The notes beneath the pieces are model-generated. The model saw only the letters and a program-made list of their open reading frames with translations. It was not told where the DNA came from and ran no database searches. DNA of 64,000 bases, from assembly GCF_035943795.1 (NCBI RefSeq), contig NZ_DASZBY010000083.1:124001-188000 (forward strand). The letters run 5' to 3'. The stretch comes from Aliidongia sp035943795 (GTDB lineage Bacteria; Pseudomonadota; Alphaproteobacteria; ATCC43930; CGMCC-115725). Shown in pieces: positions 18,631 to 27,790 of this stretch. How positions within the stretch are numbered: position 1 is the stretch's first letter; each line of letters begins with the position of its first letter. Position numbers and translations under genes: made by a program.

Positions 18631-19614
18631 TTAGGAGCGGACGCCCGCCAGCCAGACCGCGATTTCCGCGGCGATGTCGGTGCTGTTGTCGTCCATCATC
18701 GGCATGTGCGAATTGCCGATGATGCCGCGCTCGGCCAGGAACCAGGCGTCGTTGCGCACCCCTTGCCGGGTGAGATCGGCCGCGAAGGTGCGATAGCGGC
18801 GTGCAAGATCGATCCAGAGCGGCGTCGCATCCAGATGATCGCCCACGACCTGCAGCACCGGCCAGCCCGCGGCCGTGCCCGCTGCCGGAAAACCGGAACT
18901 CTCGACCAGCACCAGCGCCGCGATCCGCTCGGGAGAGGCGAGCGCCGCGCGTAGCGCGATCTCGCCGCCCTGGCTATGGGCGACGAGCGCCACCGACCGG
19001 CCGATCCTGTCGAACACCGCGCCCAGCGCCGCCACGGCGGCATCGTCGGTCTGACGGGGAAAGCGCGGCACCGAACCGCGGATCAGGTCGTCGAACGCCG
19101 CGGTCGGAAAGCGTTGTGCCGCGAACGGCCGGCGCATGGCGAAATCGGCCGCGGCGCCGACACGAAACAGGCTCCAGGCTTCCTCGGCCGACCGCAGGAT
19201 CGGCGGTCCGGGCCAGAATTCCGTGAACGGGCACCAGCCGGCGCGGCCACGCTCGACATTGTCGACGACATAGACCGGATAGCCGGCGCCGAGGAAATCC
19301 TGCAGCCAGCCCGGCCGGCCATCCGGCGTCGCTTCCCACATGGTCCCGGTGAAGCCGCCGCCATGCAGCAGCACGATCGGCAGGTCGTGCCGGCGGTCGG
19401 CCGGCATGAACCATTGCACGTAGGCTTGCTCGATATGGAACAGGCCGTTCGGGTCCCAGTCGAAATCGACGGTCGGCGTGAACTGGATCTGGGCGATGGG
19501 CCGCCCTTCGATCCGCACCTGCCGGCCGCCGGCATAGAAGCTGCCGAACCCGGCGAGCGGCACGCCGCCCGCCGGAAGCCCGCCAAGGGTCACGGCTTCT
19601 TCAGGTAGGAACAC
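18631..19614 (-). CDS. Alpha/beta hydrolase
   Basis: A 327-residue alpha/beta-fold hydrolase. The oxyanion loop is LLHGGGFTGTMWEATPDG, the nucleophile elbow AHSQGGEIALRAA, and the catalytic His probably lies in GNSHMPMMDDNS near the C-terminus. It may act as an esterase or lactonase. It begins at GTG 19614, overlapping the end of the binding-protein gene by 25 bases, so it is the last gene of the CoA-transferase operon. The stop lies 3 bases from the convergent egtD stop. Confidence 0.85.
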   Translation of the reverse strand: MFLPEEAVTLGGLPAGGVPLAGFGSFYAGGRQVRIEGRPIAQIQFTPTVDFDWDPNGLFHIEQAYVQWFMPADRRHDLPIVLLHGGGFTGTMWEATPDGRPGWLQDFLGAGYPVYVVDNVERGRAGWCPFTEFWPGPPILRSAEEAWSLFRVGAAADFAMRRPFAAQRFPTAAFDDLIRGSVPRFPRQTDDAAVAALGAVFDRIGRSVALVAHSQGGEIALRAALASPERIAALVLVESSGFPAAGTAAGWPVLQVVGDHLDATPLWIDLARRYRTFAADLTRQGVRNDAWFLAERGIIGNSHMPMMDDNSTDIAAEIAVWLAGVRS

Positions 19615-20813
19615 GTGCTCTCGCTCAGCGGATGCGCCAGTTCCTCGCCCGGGATCTTCTTCACGATCTTGTAGAAATCCCAGTCCTCCTTGGACTCGGC
19701 AGGCGTCTTGACCTGGGCCAGGTACATGTCGCGGATCACGCGGCCGTCGGCGCGGATGTAGGCGCCATGGGTGAAGGCGCTTTCGATCTTCGTGTCGCGC
19801 ATCTTCTTCAGCACCGCATCCGCATCGTCGGAGCCCAGCGCTTGGACCGCCTGCAGATAATGGCGCACGGATTCATAGACGCCGATCTGCAGGAAGGTCG
19901 GGCGCTTGCCGTTGAACTTGGCCGCGAACTTGTCCGACCAGGCACGCGTGCCGGCATCGAGATTCCAATAGAATGGCGTAGTCAGGTAGGTGCCCTGGGC
20001 GGATTTCAATCCCAGCGAATGCACGTCGGTCAGCAGCAGCAGCATGGCGGCCAGCCGCTGGCCGCCGGCGATCAGGCCGAATTCGTTCGCCTGCTTGATG
20101 GTCTCGATCGTATCGCCGCCGGCGTTGGCGATGCCGACGACCTGGGCCTTGGAGCCCTGGGCCTGCAGCAGATACGAGGAGAAATCCGAATTGCCGATCG
20201 GGTGGTTGGCCGCCCCCAGCACCTTGCCGCCGTTCTGCTCGATGATCGTCGTCGCATCGGCCTGCAACTGATGGCCGAAGGCATAGTCGGCGGTGATGAA
20301 GTACCAGGTCTTGCCGCCCTGCTCGACCACCGCCTCGCCAGTGCCCTTGGCCAGCGCGTAGGTGTCATAGGTCCATTGGAGGCCGTAGGGCGAGCAGTTC
20401 GCATTGGTCAGCACCGTGGTGCCGGCAGACGACGTGATGAAGATGTGCTTCAGGTCGCGCGCGACGCCCTGGACTGCCAGGCCGGCGCCGGAGTTGGGCA
20501 CGTCGACGATGACGTCGACGCCATCCTTCTCATACCATTGCCGCGCGATCGTCGAGGCGATGTCTGCCTTGTTCTGATGGTCGGCGAAGATGACCTCGAC
20601 CGGTTTGCCGGCGACGGTGTTGTTGAACTCCTCGGCCGCGAGGCGCGCCGCCACGACCGAGCCCTGCCCGGTCGCGTCCGACACTACGCCCGACTGGTCG
20701 TTCAGCACGCCGATCTTCACGACGTCGTTGGAAACCTCCGCCGACGCGCCTTGCGCCCAAAGCGCCGCCACGCCGGCCAGCAGAATGCCCGTAAGCTTGT
20801 TCATGTGCTTCAT
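19590..20813 (-). CDS. Branched-chain-amino-acid-type ABC substrate-binding protein (Peripla_BP_6)
   Basis: A 407-residue secreted binding protein with a signal peptide (cleavage near AQGASA). The LivJ-type fold is shown by VKIGVLNDQSGVVSDATGQGSVVAARLA, the FITSSAGTTVLTNANC region and the hinge YAFGHQLQAD. Relatives bind amino acids, amides, or aromatic and short-chain acids. No matching permease or ATPase genes are adjacent; it lies inside a catabolic operon and presumably hands its ligand to a transporter encoded elsewhere. AGGA stands about six bases before the ATG. Confidence 0.9.
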   Translation of the reverse strand: MKHMNKLTGILLAGVAALWAQGASAEVSNDVVKIGVLNDQSGVVSDATGQGSVVAARLAAEEFNNTVAGKPVEVIFADHQNKADIASTIARQWYEKDGVDVIVDVPNSGAGLAVQGVARDLKHIFITSSAGTTVLTNANCSPYGLQWTYDTYALAKGTGEAVVEQGGKTWYFITADYAFGHQLQADATTIIEQNGGKVLGAANHPIGNSDFSSYLLQAQGSKAQVVGIANAGGDTIETIKQANEFGLIAGGQRLAAMLLLLTDVHSLGLKSAQGTYLTTPFYWNLDAGTRAWSDKFAAKFNGKRPTFLQIGVYESVRHYLQAVQALGSDDADAVLKKMRDTKIESAFTHGAYIRADGRVIRDMYLAQVKTPAESKEDWDFYKIVKKIPGEELAHPLSESTCSYLKKP

Positions 20814-20889
20814 CTCGTCCTCCCCGATCTATCGTTCTTGAATCGCTTTGCTACCTCGTCCTTCCCGTGCAAGCGGAAAGACGCCTATT

Positions 20890-21762
20890 TCATCTACCCA
20901 CCAGCTTGGCCGCGAGTTCGCCCGCCGCCACGATGCGGTCCGGATCCACCCCCGTCTCGATGCCGAGTCCGGCGAGTGCTTCCGCCGTGGTCTCGATCGA
21001 CAGGTTGCCGCCGACGCCCGCGGTAAAGGGCGAGCCGCCCAATCCCGCCAGCGTGGCATCCAGCCAGGCGGCGCCCGCCTGGACCGCGGCCAGCGCGTTG
21101 ATCAGCCCGCGCCCGCGCGTGTCGTGGGTATGGCCGCCGAACCGCACGTCGGGCCACAGGCGCCGCGCCCGGTCGAACAGGTCCCAGACCCGGTCCGGCC
21201 GTGCATGGCCGGTCGTGTCCGCCATGCCGATCTCGGTGAGGCCCATCTCGACCAGGCGGCCGACCATGTCGAGGGACGCATCCGGCGAAATGTCGCCCTC
21301 GAAGAAGCAATGGAACGCGTTGGCGAGGGCGGCACTGAAGCGGATGTTTGCCGTGCGCGCATCCGCCGCCATCCGTGCGATCTCGTCCATCGACTGTTCG
21401 GGCGTGCGATGAGCGTTCTTCTCGTTATAGGCCCGGCTGACCGAGACGACCGCCTCGACCTCGCCGACCCCGGCGGCCAAAGCCCGGTCGAGCCCGCGCG
21501 GATTGGCGACCAGGACCGACAGGCGCTGCGGCTCCGCTTTCACCGCTGCCCACAGCGTCTCGGCATCGGCCAAGGTCGGCACGCGCGCCGGATTGACGAA
21601 CGACGTGACCTGCAGTTCCGACACGCCGGCCCCGACCAGCGCCCGGTAGAGTTCGAGCTTCGCCTCGGTCGCCAGCACCTTGTCGAGGTTCTGCAGCCCG
21701 TCGCGCAAGGTCACGTCGCGCAGGCGCAGGGTCGGCGGCCCACCCGTCCAGGGATTGCCCAT
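20890..21762 (-). CDS. HMG-CoA-lyase-like protein (DRE-TIM metallolyase), catalytic Cys replaced
   Basis: A 290-residue TIM-barrel metallolyase. The N-terminal RDVTLRDGLQN motif carries the catalytic Arg and metal Asp, GGHTHDTRG supplies metal histidines, and VGGNLSIE the metal Asn. True HMG-CoA lyases have an active-site Cys in the GLGGCP loop; here the loop reads GLGGSPFTAG, with Ser. It may therefore act on a different 3-hydroxy-acyl-CoA or be a non-canonical lyase. The TGATG overlap with the CoA-transferase upstream and a GGAGG site indicate coupling. Confidence 0.85.
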   Translation of the reverse strand: MGNPWTGGPPTLRLRDVTLRDGLQNLDKVLATEAKLELYRALVGAGVSELQVTSFVNPARVPTLADAETLWAAVKAEPQRLSVLVANPRGLDRALAAGVGEVEAVVSVSRAYNEKNAHRTPEQSMDEIARMAADARTANIRFSAALANAFHCFFEGDISPDASLDMVGRLVEMGLTEIGMADTTGHARPDRVWDLFDRARRLWPDVRFGGHTHDTRGRGLINALAAVQAGAAWLDATLAGLGGSPFTAGVGGNLSIETTAEALAGLGIETGVDPDRIVAAGELAAKLVGR

Positions 21763-22976
21763 CAGATGATCCTCCGTTGCCGCAGGTCGGCGAGATCGGC
21801 GGCGCCCAGCCCCAGCCGTTCGCCGAGCACTTCATCCGTATGCTGGCCCAAGGTCGGCCCGGCCCAGGAAACCCGACCCGGCGTCTCGCTCAATTGCGGG
21901 GCGACGCCCTGCATGGCAAGCGTACCGAACTCCGGCGTCTCGACCGAGATGATGGCATCGCGCGCCCGGAAATGCGGATCGGTGACCACGGCCGCGGCAT
22001 CGTTGACCGGCCCTGCTGGCACGCCATGGCCTTCCAGCAGGCTCACGAGGTGGTCCAGGTCGTACAGCACGGTCCAGGCCGCGATGCGGCCGTCCAGCTC
22101 GTCCTGATGTTTCCCGCGCCCGCTGTGGGTCGCATAGCGCTCGTCCGCGCCCAGTTCCGGCTGACCCATCGCCTCGGTCAGGCGCCGGAAGATGCCGTCG
22201 GCATTGGCACCGATCAGGATCCAGGTGCCGTCGGCCGTTGGATAGAGGTTGGAGGGCGCCACACCCGGCAGGATCGACCCGGTGCGGCCGCGCACGGCCC
22301 CGGTGCCGGAGAATTCGCTGACCACGCTTTCGAGCACGGCCAGCACGGATTCGGTGATGGCGACATCCACGACCTGGCCGCGCCGCTCCGTCGTGGCATC
22401 GCGCGCCCGAAGCGCCAGCAGCACGCCCATCGCCGCGAATATTCCGGCCAGCGAATCGCCGATCGACAGGCCGACGCGCGGCGGCGGCCGGTCCGGGAAA
22501 CCGGCGAGCCCCCGCATGCCGGCCATCGCTTCGGCGACCGAGCCGAAACCGGCACGGCGCGAATAGGGCCCGGTCTGGCCGAAGCCGGACACACGCGTCA
22601 CGATCAGGCCAGGGTTCTCCGCCTTCAGCCGATCCGGGTCCAGGCCCCAGTCCTCCAGCGTACCCGGTCGGAAATTCTCGACCAGCACGTCGGCATCCGC
22701 GATCAGCCGGCGGGCCAGTTCCCGGCCCTCCGGCTGGCGCAGGTCGACGGTGACGCTCTGCTTGTTGCGCGCGATGACCGGCCACCACAGCGACTTGCCG
22801 TCCCGTTTTGCGACGCCCCATTGGCGCATCGCGTCCCCGGTGCCCGGCGGCTCCAGCTTGACCACGTCGGCGCCGAAATCGGCCAGCAGCTGGCCGCAGA
22901 ACGGCCCGGCGATGAACGAGCCCATTTCGATGACTTTCAGACCCGCAAGCGGGCCGGTCGAGTCCTTCCGAGACAT
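21762..22976 (-). CDS. Family III (CaiB/BaiF) CoA-transferase
   Basis: A 404-residue class III CoA-transferase. Family blocks: GLKVIEMGSFIAGPFCGQLLADFGADVVKLEPP at the start, ENFRPGTLEDWGL, and the catalytic Asp in VGLSIGDSLAGIFAAMG. It probably activates a carboxylic acid by moving CoA from a donor thioester, preparing the substrate for the lyase-like enzyme encoded next. The ATG at 22976 has AGGAG upstream; the frame stays open to 23066 but that part is not family-like. It is the first gene of the operon. Confidence 0.92.
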   Translation of the reverse strand: MSRKDSTGPLAGLKVIEMGSFIAGPFCGQLLADFGADVVKLEPPGTGDAMRQWGVAKRDGKSLWWPVIARNKQSVTVDLRQPEGRELARRLIADADVLVENFRPGTLEDWGLDPDRLKAENPGLIVTRVSGFGQTGPYSRRAGFGSVAEAMAGMRGLAGFPDRPPPRVGLSIGDSLAGIFAAMGVLLALRARDATTERRGQVVDVAITESVLAVLESVVSEFSGTGAVRGRTGSILPGVAPSNLYPTADGTWILIGANADGIFRRLTEAMGQPELGADERYATHSGRGKHQDELDGRIAAWTVLYDLDHLVSLLEGHGVPAGPVNDAAAVVTDPHFRARDAIISVETPEFGTLAMQGVAPQLSETPGRVSWAGPTLGQHTDEVLGERLGLGAADLADLRQRRII

Positions 22977-23032
22977 CCCGGATTCTCCTGAGGCGTGGGG
23001 CGAGCGCCGGCGGCGGCGATCTTCTCTGCAAT

Positions 23033-23044
23033 TTGGTATACCAA
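23033..23044. promoter_or_regulatory. Putative GntR operator upstream of the CoA-transferase operon
   Basis: A perfect 12-base palindrome, TTGGTATACCAA, about 57 bases upstream of the CoA-transferase start. Its core GGTATACC recurs at 23811-23818, upstream of the neighbouring gntR-family gene. FCD-type GntR regulators commonly bind short palindromes of this shape. Regulation is inferred. Confidence 0.6.
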
Positions 23045-23075
23045 TATGGCATTCCGATGCAAGCACAGCCGTCGA

Positions 23076-23771
23076 TCAGGCCCGCACGGCAAATCCCCTT
23101 GCCCTGAGCGACCGGCGCTCGTCGCCGATCGAATTCATCATCCGCTCCCGGCCGCGCCGCACGTGCTGGACGACCAGGACGGCAGCACCCTCCTCGTCCC
23201 GTGCGCGAACCCGTTCCAGGATGCCGCGATGTTCGGCCCAGGCGGTGGCCCGGGCGCTCTCGCTCCAGATCTCCAGCCACCGGGCCCGCGACAGGCGGGT
23301 CATGACGTCGGTGATGGTGCGGACGAAGAACGGGTTGCCCGAGAGGCGCGCCAGTGCCACGTGGAATTCGTTGCCGACCCGATGCCACTCGTCCAGCGCC
23401 GCATCGGTGGCGCAACTGTCGAGCATGGCCCCAATCGCGTCGATCTCGTCGACCACATCCCGCTCGCAGGCGATGCGCACGGACGCGCTCTCGACCGCCT
23501 CGCGAAAGGCGAACAGTTGGTCCAATTCGCGGAGATCGATCGGCGCCACGGCATAGGACCGGCCGTCGCGCGTCACCAGCCCCTCGGTTTCGAGCCGGGC
23601 CAGCGCCGCCCGGATCGGGGTGCGCGAGCCGGCAAACCGGGTCTCGAGCCAGCGCTCGCTCAACTTTTCGCCCGGCAGCAGTTCGAGCGTCAGGATCAGG
23701 TGTCGCAGCTGGCGATAGGCCTGATCCAGCTGGGAAGGCGGCTTCGCGTCGATCATGGCCTCGTCCGTCAC
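23076..23771 (-). CDS. GntR-family regulator, FadR/FCD subfamily
   Basis: A 231-residue regulator. An N-terminal winged helix (QLDQAYRQLRHLILTLELLPGEKLSERWLETRFAGSRTPIRAALARLETEGLV) is followed by an all-helical FCD ligand domain with FREAVESASVRIACE, HRVGNEFHVALARLSGN and a C-terminal His-containing stretch. The start is either GTG 23771 or ATG 23756. It lies directly upstream of the CoA-transferase operon on the same strand, and both promoters contain GGTATACC. Confidence 0.9.
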   Translation of the reverse strand: MTDEAMIDAKPPSQLDQAYRQLRHLILTLELLPGEKLSERWLETRFAGSRTPIRAALARLETEGLVTRDGRSYAVAPIDLRELDQLFAFREAVESASVRIACERDVVDEIDAIGAMLDSCATDAALDEWHRVGNEFHVALARLSGNPFFVRTITDVMTRLSRARWLEIWSESARATAWAEHRGILERVRARDEEGAAVLVVQHVRRGRERMMNSIGDERRSLRARGFAVRA

Positions 23772-23810
23772 CTCTCGGTTGTCCCGCCATGTTCTATCAC
23801 GAACCGCTTT

Positions 23811-23818
23811 GGTATACC
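23811..23818. promoter_or_regulatory. Putative GntR operator upstream of the gntR-family gene
   Basis: The sequence TTGGTATACCGC at 23809-23820 contains the same GGTATACC palindrome as the site at 23033-23044. It lies about 40 bases upstream of the regulator start, as expected for autoregulation. Confidence 0.5.
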
Positions 23819-23933
23819 GCAGTAACCGGTCGTTAATCTTCCTTCAGCACGGGTGCGGTATCACAGGGTCGTTACGCGCACTTTCTAACATGTCAGTCCG
23901 ACGACAATGCCAGCGGGAAGAGGAAACGGCACG

Positions 23934-26015
23934 ATGACGATTCGGAACTTGATCGGCCTCTGCCTGACGGCGGCCGGCGTGCTGATGCTGATCCTGGGCG
24001 GCATGGTGGCGGTCACGCAATGGCGCACCGCCGGGGCGGCGGCCGATGCCCAGACCCTGGCGCGGATCATGGGCGCGCTCAGCATCCTGTCGGAGAACGG
24101 CGCGCTCGAACGCGGCGTCACCACCCTTCCCCTCGGCAGCCCGCCGGCAGCCGATGCGGCGACCCTGGCGCCGATCCAGCAGCAGCGCGCCAAAACCGAT
24201 GCGGCCCGCACCGCGCTCGACACGATCGTGAAGGCCGAGGATTTCGTCGACAAGGCCCGGATCGCCGCGGCCCTGCCGGCGCTCGCGGGCAAGCTCGACC
24301 GCATTCGTGCGGCCGCCGACGCCGCGATGGCCCAGCCGGCGGCGCAGCGCCCGGCGGATGCCAACAAACGTTTCGTCACCGATATGTTCGGCATCATGGC
24401 CGATCTGGACGGCTTGATCGCCGGGACCGAGCGGTCGCTCCTGGCCCTGTCGCCGGAAGCCGGCCACTACGCCTCGATCGCGGCGCTGGGCTGGAGCTAT
24501 CGCGACTATGCCGGCCGACAGGCGACCCTGTTTCTGCAGGCGGTCATCTCCGGCAAGCCCATCCCACCGGAAACCCAGCGCACGATCGCCATCGCACAAG
24601 GTCGGATCGACGATATCGAGGACCGGCTCGCGGCCCAGTTGGCGCTCGAAGGCACGCCTGCCAGCCTGCGCGCCGCCGCCGAATCGGCGCGGCAAGGCTA
24701 CAAGGTCGACTTCATGGCCGTGCGCGACAAGGTCGCCCAGGCCGGCTACGGCGACGGGGCCTATCCGATCGACGGCGCCGCCTGGCGCCAGTCGACCTCG
24801 CCCAAGCTGCAATCGATCCTGGCGATCCGCGACGCCGCGATCGCCGAGGCGGAGCGTGTCGCCGATGCCCAGCGCTCGGACTCACGCCTGACCTTCGTCC
24901 TTGTCGTGGCGCTGCTGCTGGGCGCCGCCGCCGTGCTCGCCACCATCGTCCGGGTGATCGCCCGGCGGGTGACCCTGCCGTTGTCGAAACTGACCGAAGT
25001 GGTGAAGATCATCGCCGGTGGCGACCATGATCTGGCCGTGCCGATGAGCGACCGCCCCGACGAGATCGGCGCCATGGCGGCTGCGATCGCCGTGCTGCAG
25101 GAGAATTCCAAGGCGGCCGACGTGCTGGCCGCCGCGCAGGAGAGCGAGCGCGCGACCAAGGAGCAGCGCCGCCAGGTCATGGAAGGCGTCACCCATGATT
25201 TCGCCAGCTCGATCGACCGGGTCGTGACCGGCTTCTCGACGTCGGAAGCCAGCCTGCGCGCGGCGGCGAATTCGCTGACCGGGTCCGCCGCCACCACGGC
25301 CGCCGCAGCCACGGCGGTCGCGTCGGCCGCCGAAGAGACCTCCGCCAACGTCCAAACCGTGGCGGCCGCCGCCGAAGAGCTGCATCAGTCGATCGACGAG
25401 ATCTCACGCCAGATGAGCAGTGCCACCGACACGTCCAATGCCGCCGTGCGCGAGGCCGCGACGACCAAGCAGTCGGTCGACAGCCTCGCCCGGGCCGCCG
25501 ATCGGATCGGCGAAGTCGTGGGGCTGATCAACGGCATCGCGCAGCAGACCAACCTGCTGGCGTTGAATGCGACGATCGAGGCGGCCCGTGCCGGCGAGGC
25601 CGGCAAGGGCTTCGCCGTCGTCGCGTCCGAGGTGAAGACGCTCGCGACCCAGACCGCACGCGCGACAGAGGACATCCAGGCCCAGGTCGCGGCGATCCAG
25701 ACCGAGACCGCGAAGGCGGTCGCCGCCATCGATGGCATCACCTCGACTATTGCCACCATGAGCGAGATCACCACCGGCATCGCTTCGGCGGTCGAGGAAC
25801 AGGGTGCCGCCACGCGCGAGATCGCGCGCAACGTCCAACAGGCGGCATCGGGCACGCGTGAGGTGTCGTCGAACATCGAAGGCGTGCGCCAGGCCGCCGG
25901 CGAGACCGGCGCGGCCGCACGCAGCGTCATGGGCTCGTCCGACAGCCTCGCCCAGGAAGCCGACAGCCTGCGCGGCACGGTGGACCGGTTCGTCTCGACG
26001 GTGCGCGCCGGATAA
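23934..26015 (+). CDS. Methyl-accepting chemotaxis protein
   Basis: A 693-residue transmembrane chemoreceptor from ATG 23934 (AGAGGAAA upstream). Order: TM1 near residues 4-26, a roughly 290-residue periplasmic region, TM2 near 319-341, a HAMP domain, then a long cytoplasmic signalling coiled coil with the conserved tip IAQQTNLLALNATIEAARAG. The LSENGALERGV stretch after TM1 recalls nitrate/nitrite-type sensing domains, but this is not firm. The ligand is unknown; no cheA/W genes are adjacent. Confidence 0.92.
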   Translation: MTIRNLIGLCLTAAGVLMLILGGMVAVTQWRTAGAAADAQTLARIMGALSILSENGALERGVTTLPLGSPPAADAATLAPIQQQRAKTDAARTALDTIVKAEDFVDKARIAAALPALAGKLDRIRAAADAAMAQPAAQRPADANKRFVTDMFGIMADLDGLIAGTERSLLALSPEAGHYASIAALGWSYRDYAGRQATLFLQAVISGKPIPPETQRTIAIAQGRIDDIEDRLAAQLALEGTPASLRAAAESARQGYKVDFMAVRDKVAQAGYGDGAYPIDGAAWRQSTSPKLQSILAIRDAAIAEAERVADAQRSDSRLTFVLVVALLLGAAAVLATIVRVIARRVTLPLSKLTEVVKIIAGGDHDLAVPMSDRPDEIGAMAAAIAVLQENSKAADVLAAAQESERATKEQRRQVMEGVTHDFASSIDRVVTGFSTSEASLRAAANSLTGSAATTAAAATAVASAAEETSANVQTVAAAAEELHQSIDEISRQMSSATDTSNAAVREAATTKQSVDSLARAADRIGEVVGLINGIAQQTNLLALNATIEAARAGEAGKGFAVVASEVKTLATQTARATEDIQAQVAAIQTETAKAVAAIDGITSTIATMSEITTGIASAVEEQGAATREIARNVQQAASGTREVSSNIEGVRQAAGETGAAARSVMGSSDSLAQEADSLRGTVDRFVSTVRAG

Positions 26016-26075
26016 CCTGACACTCGGTGGCAGGTATGGAGGCGTAGAGTGGTCCTTCCGTTCAAAGGATCCGCC

Positions 26076-26795
26076 ATGCCTGCCATTCTCGAACTGCGTC
26101 GCTACACCCTGCACGCCGGCCGCCGCGATGACCTGATCGAACTGTTCGATCGCGAACTGGTCGAGAGCCAGGAAGCGGTGGGCCTGCAGGTCGTCGGGCA
26201 GTTTCGCGATCTCGACGATCCCGACCAGTTCGTCTGGTTGCGTGGTTTCGCCGACATGCCGGGACGCGCCGAGGGCCTGGGCGCATTCTACGGCGGCCCG
26301 GTCTGGCAGGCCCATCGCGCGGCAGCCAACACCACCATGCTCGACAGCTCGAACGTGCTTCTGCTCCGCCCGGCCGGGCCGGATCGCGGCTTTTGCGATG
26401 AAGCGCCCCGGCCGACGATCGGCGCGACCGAATGTCCGAACTCGCTCGTCACCGCGACGATCTACCGCCTGCGCCGACCGGCCGACGCCGCTTTCGTGCG
26501 GTTCTTCGAGCAACAGATCGTGCCGGTGCTGGTAGAGGCAGGCGCGAGGCCGATCGCCGCCTACCAGACCTACGCCGTCGAGAACAACTTCCCGGCCCTG
26601 CCGGTCCGGACCGACCATCCGGTGTTCGTCTGGTTCGCGCGCTTCGACGATATGGAGGCCCATCGCGCCTGCGAGGAGCGATTGGCCCGATCCAAACACT
26701 GGACCTACATTCTGCTGCCGGCGCTCGCCGACCATTTCGCCCAGGTGGCCACAGTGCTGCGTCTGGCGCCGACCGCCCGCTCACGCCTGCGCTGA
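26076..26795 (+). CDS. NIPSNAP-family protein
   Basis: A 239-residue protein with two dimeric alpha/beta-barrel repeats. The start MPAILELRRYTLHAGRRDDLIELFDREL and later WLRGFADMPGRAEGLGAFYGGPVWQAHRAAAN are the NIPSNAP signature. The bacterial function is not established. AAAGGA precedes the ATG at 26076. The end overlaps the convergent WYL regulator by 15 bases. Confidence 0.88.
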   Translation: MPAILELRRYTLHAGRRDDLIELFDRELVESQEAVGLQVVGQFRDLDDPDQFVWLRGFADMPGRAEGLGAFYGGPVWQAHRAAANTTMLDSSNVLLLRPAGPDRGFCDEAPRPTIGATECPNSLVTATIYRLRRPADAAFVRFFEQQIVPVLVEAGARPIAAYQTYAVENNFPALPVRTDHPVFVWFARFDDMEAHRACEERLARSKHWTYILLPALADHFAQVATVLRLAPTARSRLR

Positions 26796-27749
26796 GACGG
26801 TGCCATAGAGCGCCGCCAGCCGGCCGGCCGCCTCCGCCATGCGCTCGCGCAGGGCCGGCGGCTCCACCACCTCGGCCTCGGCGCCGAGCCGGAGCAATTC
26901 CTGGACGGCGCTATCAATGGTCTCGATCGACAGAGTGATGCGGGTCCAGCCGTCGGCCTCGGGTGCCGATGCCGGTTCGGCAGGGGTCAGGCCGAAATTA
27001 CGCAGCAGCATGAGCCCGCGCGGCGACAGGCGCAGGACGGCGCTGTCGCGCTGGATCTCCGCTTCGAACCGCCGGGTCGATGCGGTCCAATACTGGGCGA
27101 GCGTGAAATCCGCTGGCCGGACGAAATGCTGGTCCAGCACCGTCAGCTCGACGACGTTCGACAGGCGATAGGTCCGCGGGTCCTTGCCGACCAGGGCGGC
27201 CAAGTACCAGTCGCCGGCCTTGAGGACAAGGCCCAGCGGATCGATCTCGCGCTCGACGATGCCACGCCAGCTGTCGTACCGGATGCGCAGCCGCCGCTCG
27301 CCCCACACCGCCTCGGCCACGGCCGGCAGGTGGTCGGTCGGCGCGGCGCTGCGGTACCAGCCGACCGGATCGAGATGGAAGCGCGAGCTGACCCGACGGG
27401 CGTCGGCCTGCCAATCGGCCGGCAGGGCGGCCAGCAGCTTCAATTGCGCCGCAGCCATCGCATCGCCCAGCCCCAATTGCGCCGCCGGCCCGGGCAGGCC
27501 GGCCAGGAACATCGCTTGGGCCTCGGCCGCAGTCAGGCCGGTCAACCGGGTCCGCCAACCATCGAGCAATTGAAAGCCCCCGGCCCGGCCGCGCTCGGCA
27601 TAGACCGGCACGCCGGAGGCGCTCAACTGGTCGATGTCGCGATAGAGCGTGCGGATCGAGACTTCGAGCTCTTCCGCCAGCGCCGGGGCACTCATCCGGC
27701 CCCGGGTCTGCAACAGCATCAGGATGGTCAGCAATCGGCTCGCCCGCAT
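26781..27749 (-). CDS. WYL-domain HTH transcriptional regulator (YafY type)
   Basis: A 322-residue regulator. The N-terminal HTH_11 domain is RLLTILMLLQTRGRMSAPALAEELEVSIRTLYRDIDQLSASGVPVYAERG; the central WYL domain contains YDSWRGIVEREIDPLGLVLKAGDWYLAAL, and a C-terminal WCX extension follows. WYL proteins sense small ligands or nucleic acid. It points away from the alcohol dehydrogenase start but lies just downstream of it on the same strand, so co-transcription is possible. Confidence 0.9.
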   Translation of the reverse strand: MRASRLLTILMLLQTRGRMSAPALAEELEVSIRTLYRDIDQLSASGVPVYAERGRAGGFQLLDGWRTRLTGLTAAEAQAMFLAGLPGPAAQLGLGDAMAAAQLKLLAALPADWQADARRVSSRFHLDPVGWYRSAAPTDHLPAVAEAVWGERRLRIRYDSWRGIVEREIDPLGLVLKAGDWYLAALVGKDPRTYRLSNVVELTVLDQHFVRPADFTLAQYWTASTRRFEAEIQRDSAVLRLSPRGLMLLRNFGLTPAEPASAPEADGWTRITLSIETIDSAVQELLRLGAEAEVVEPPALRERMAEAAGRLAALYGTVSAQA

Positions 27750-27790
27750 GGCGCGAGCCTAGCAGATAATCCTGACAGTCCGCGTCAGCG

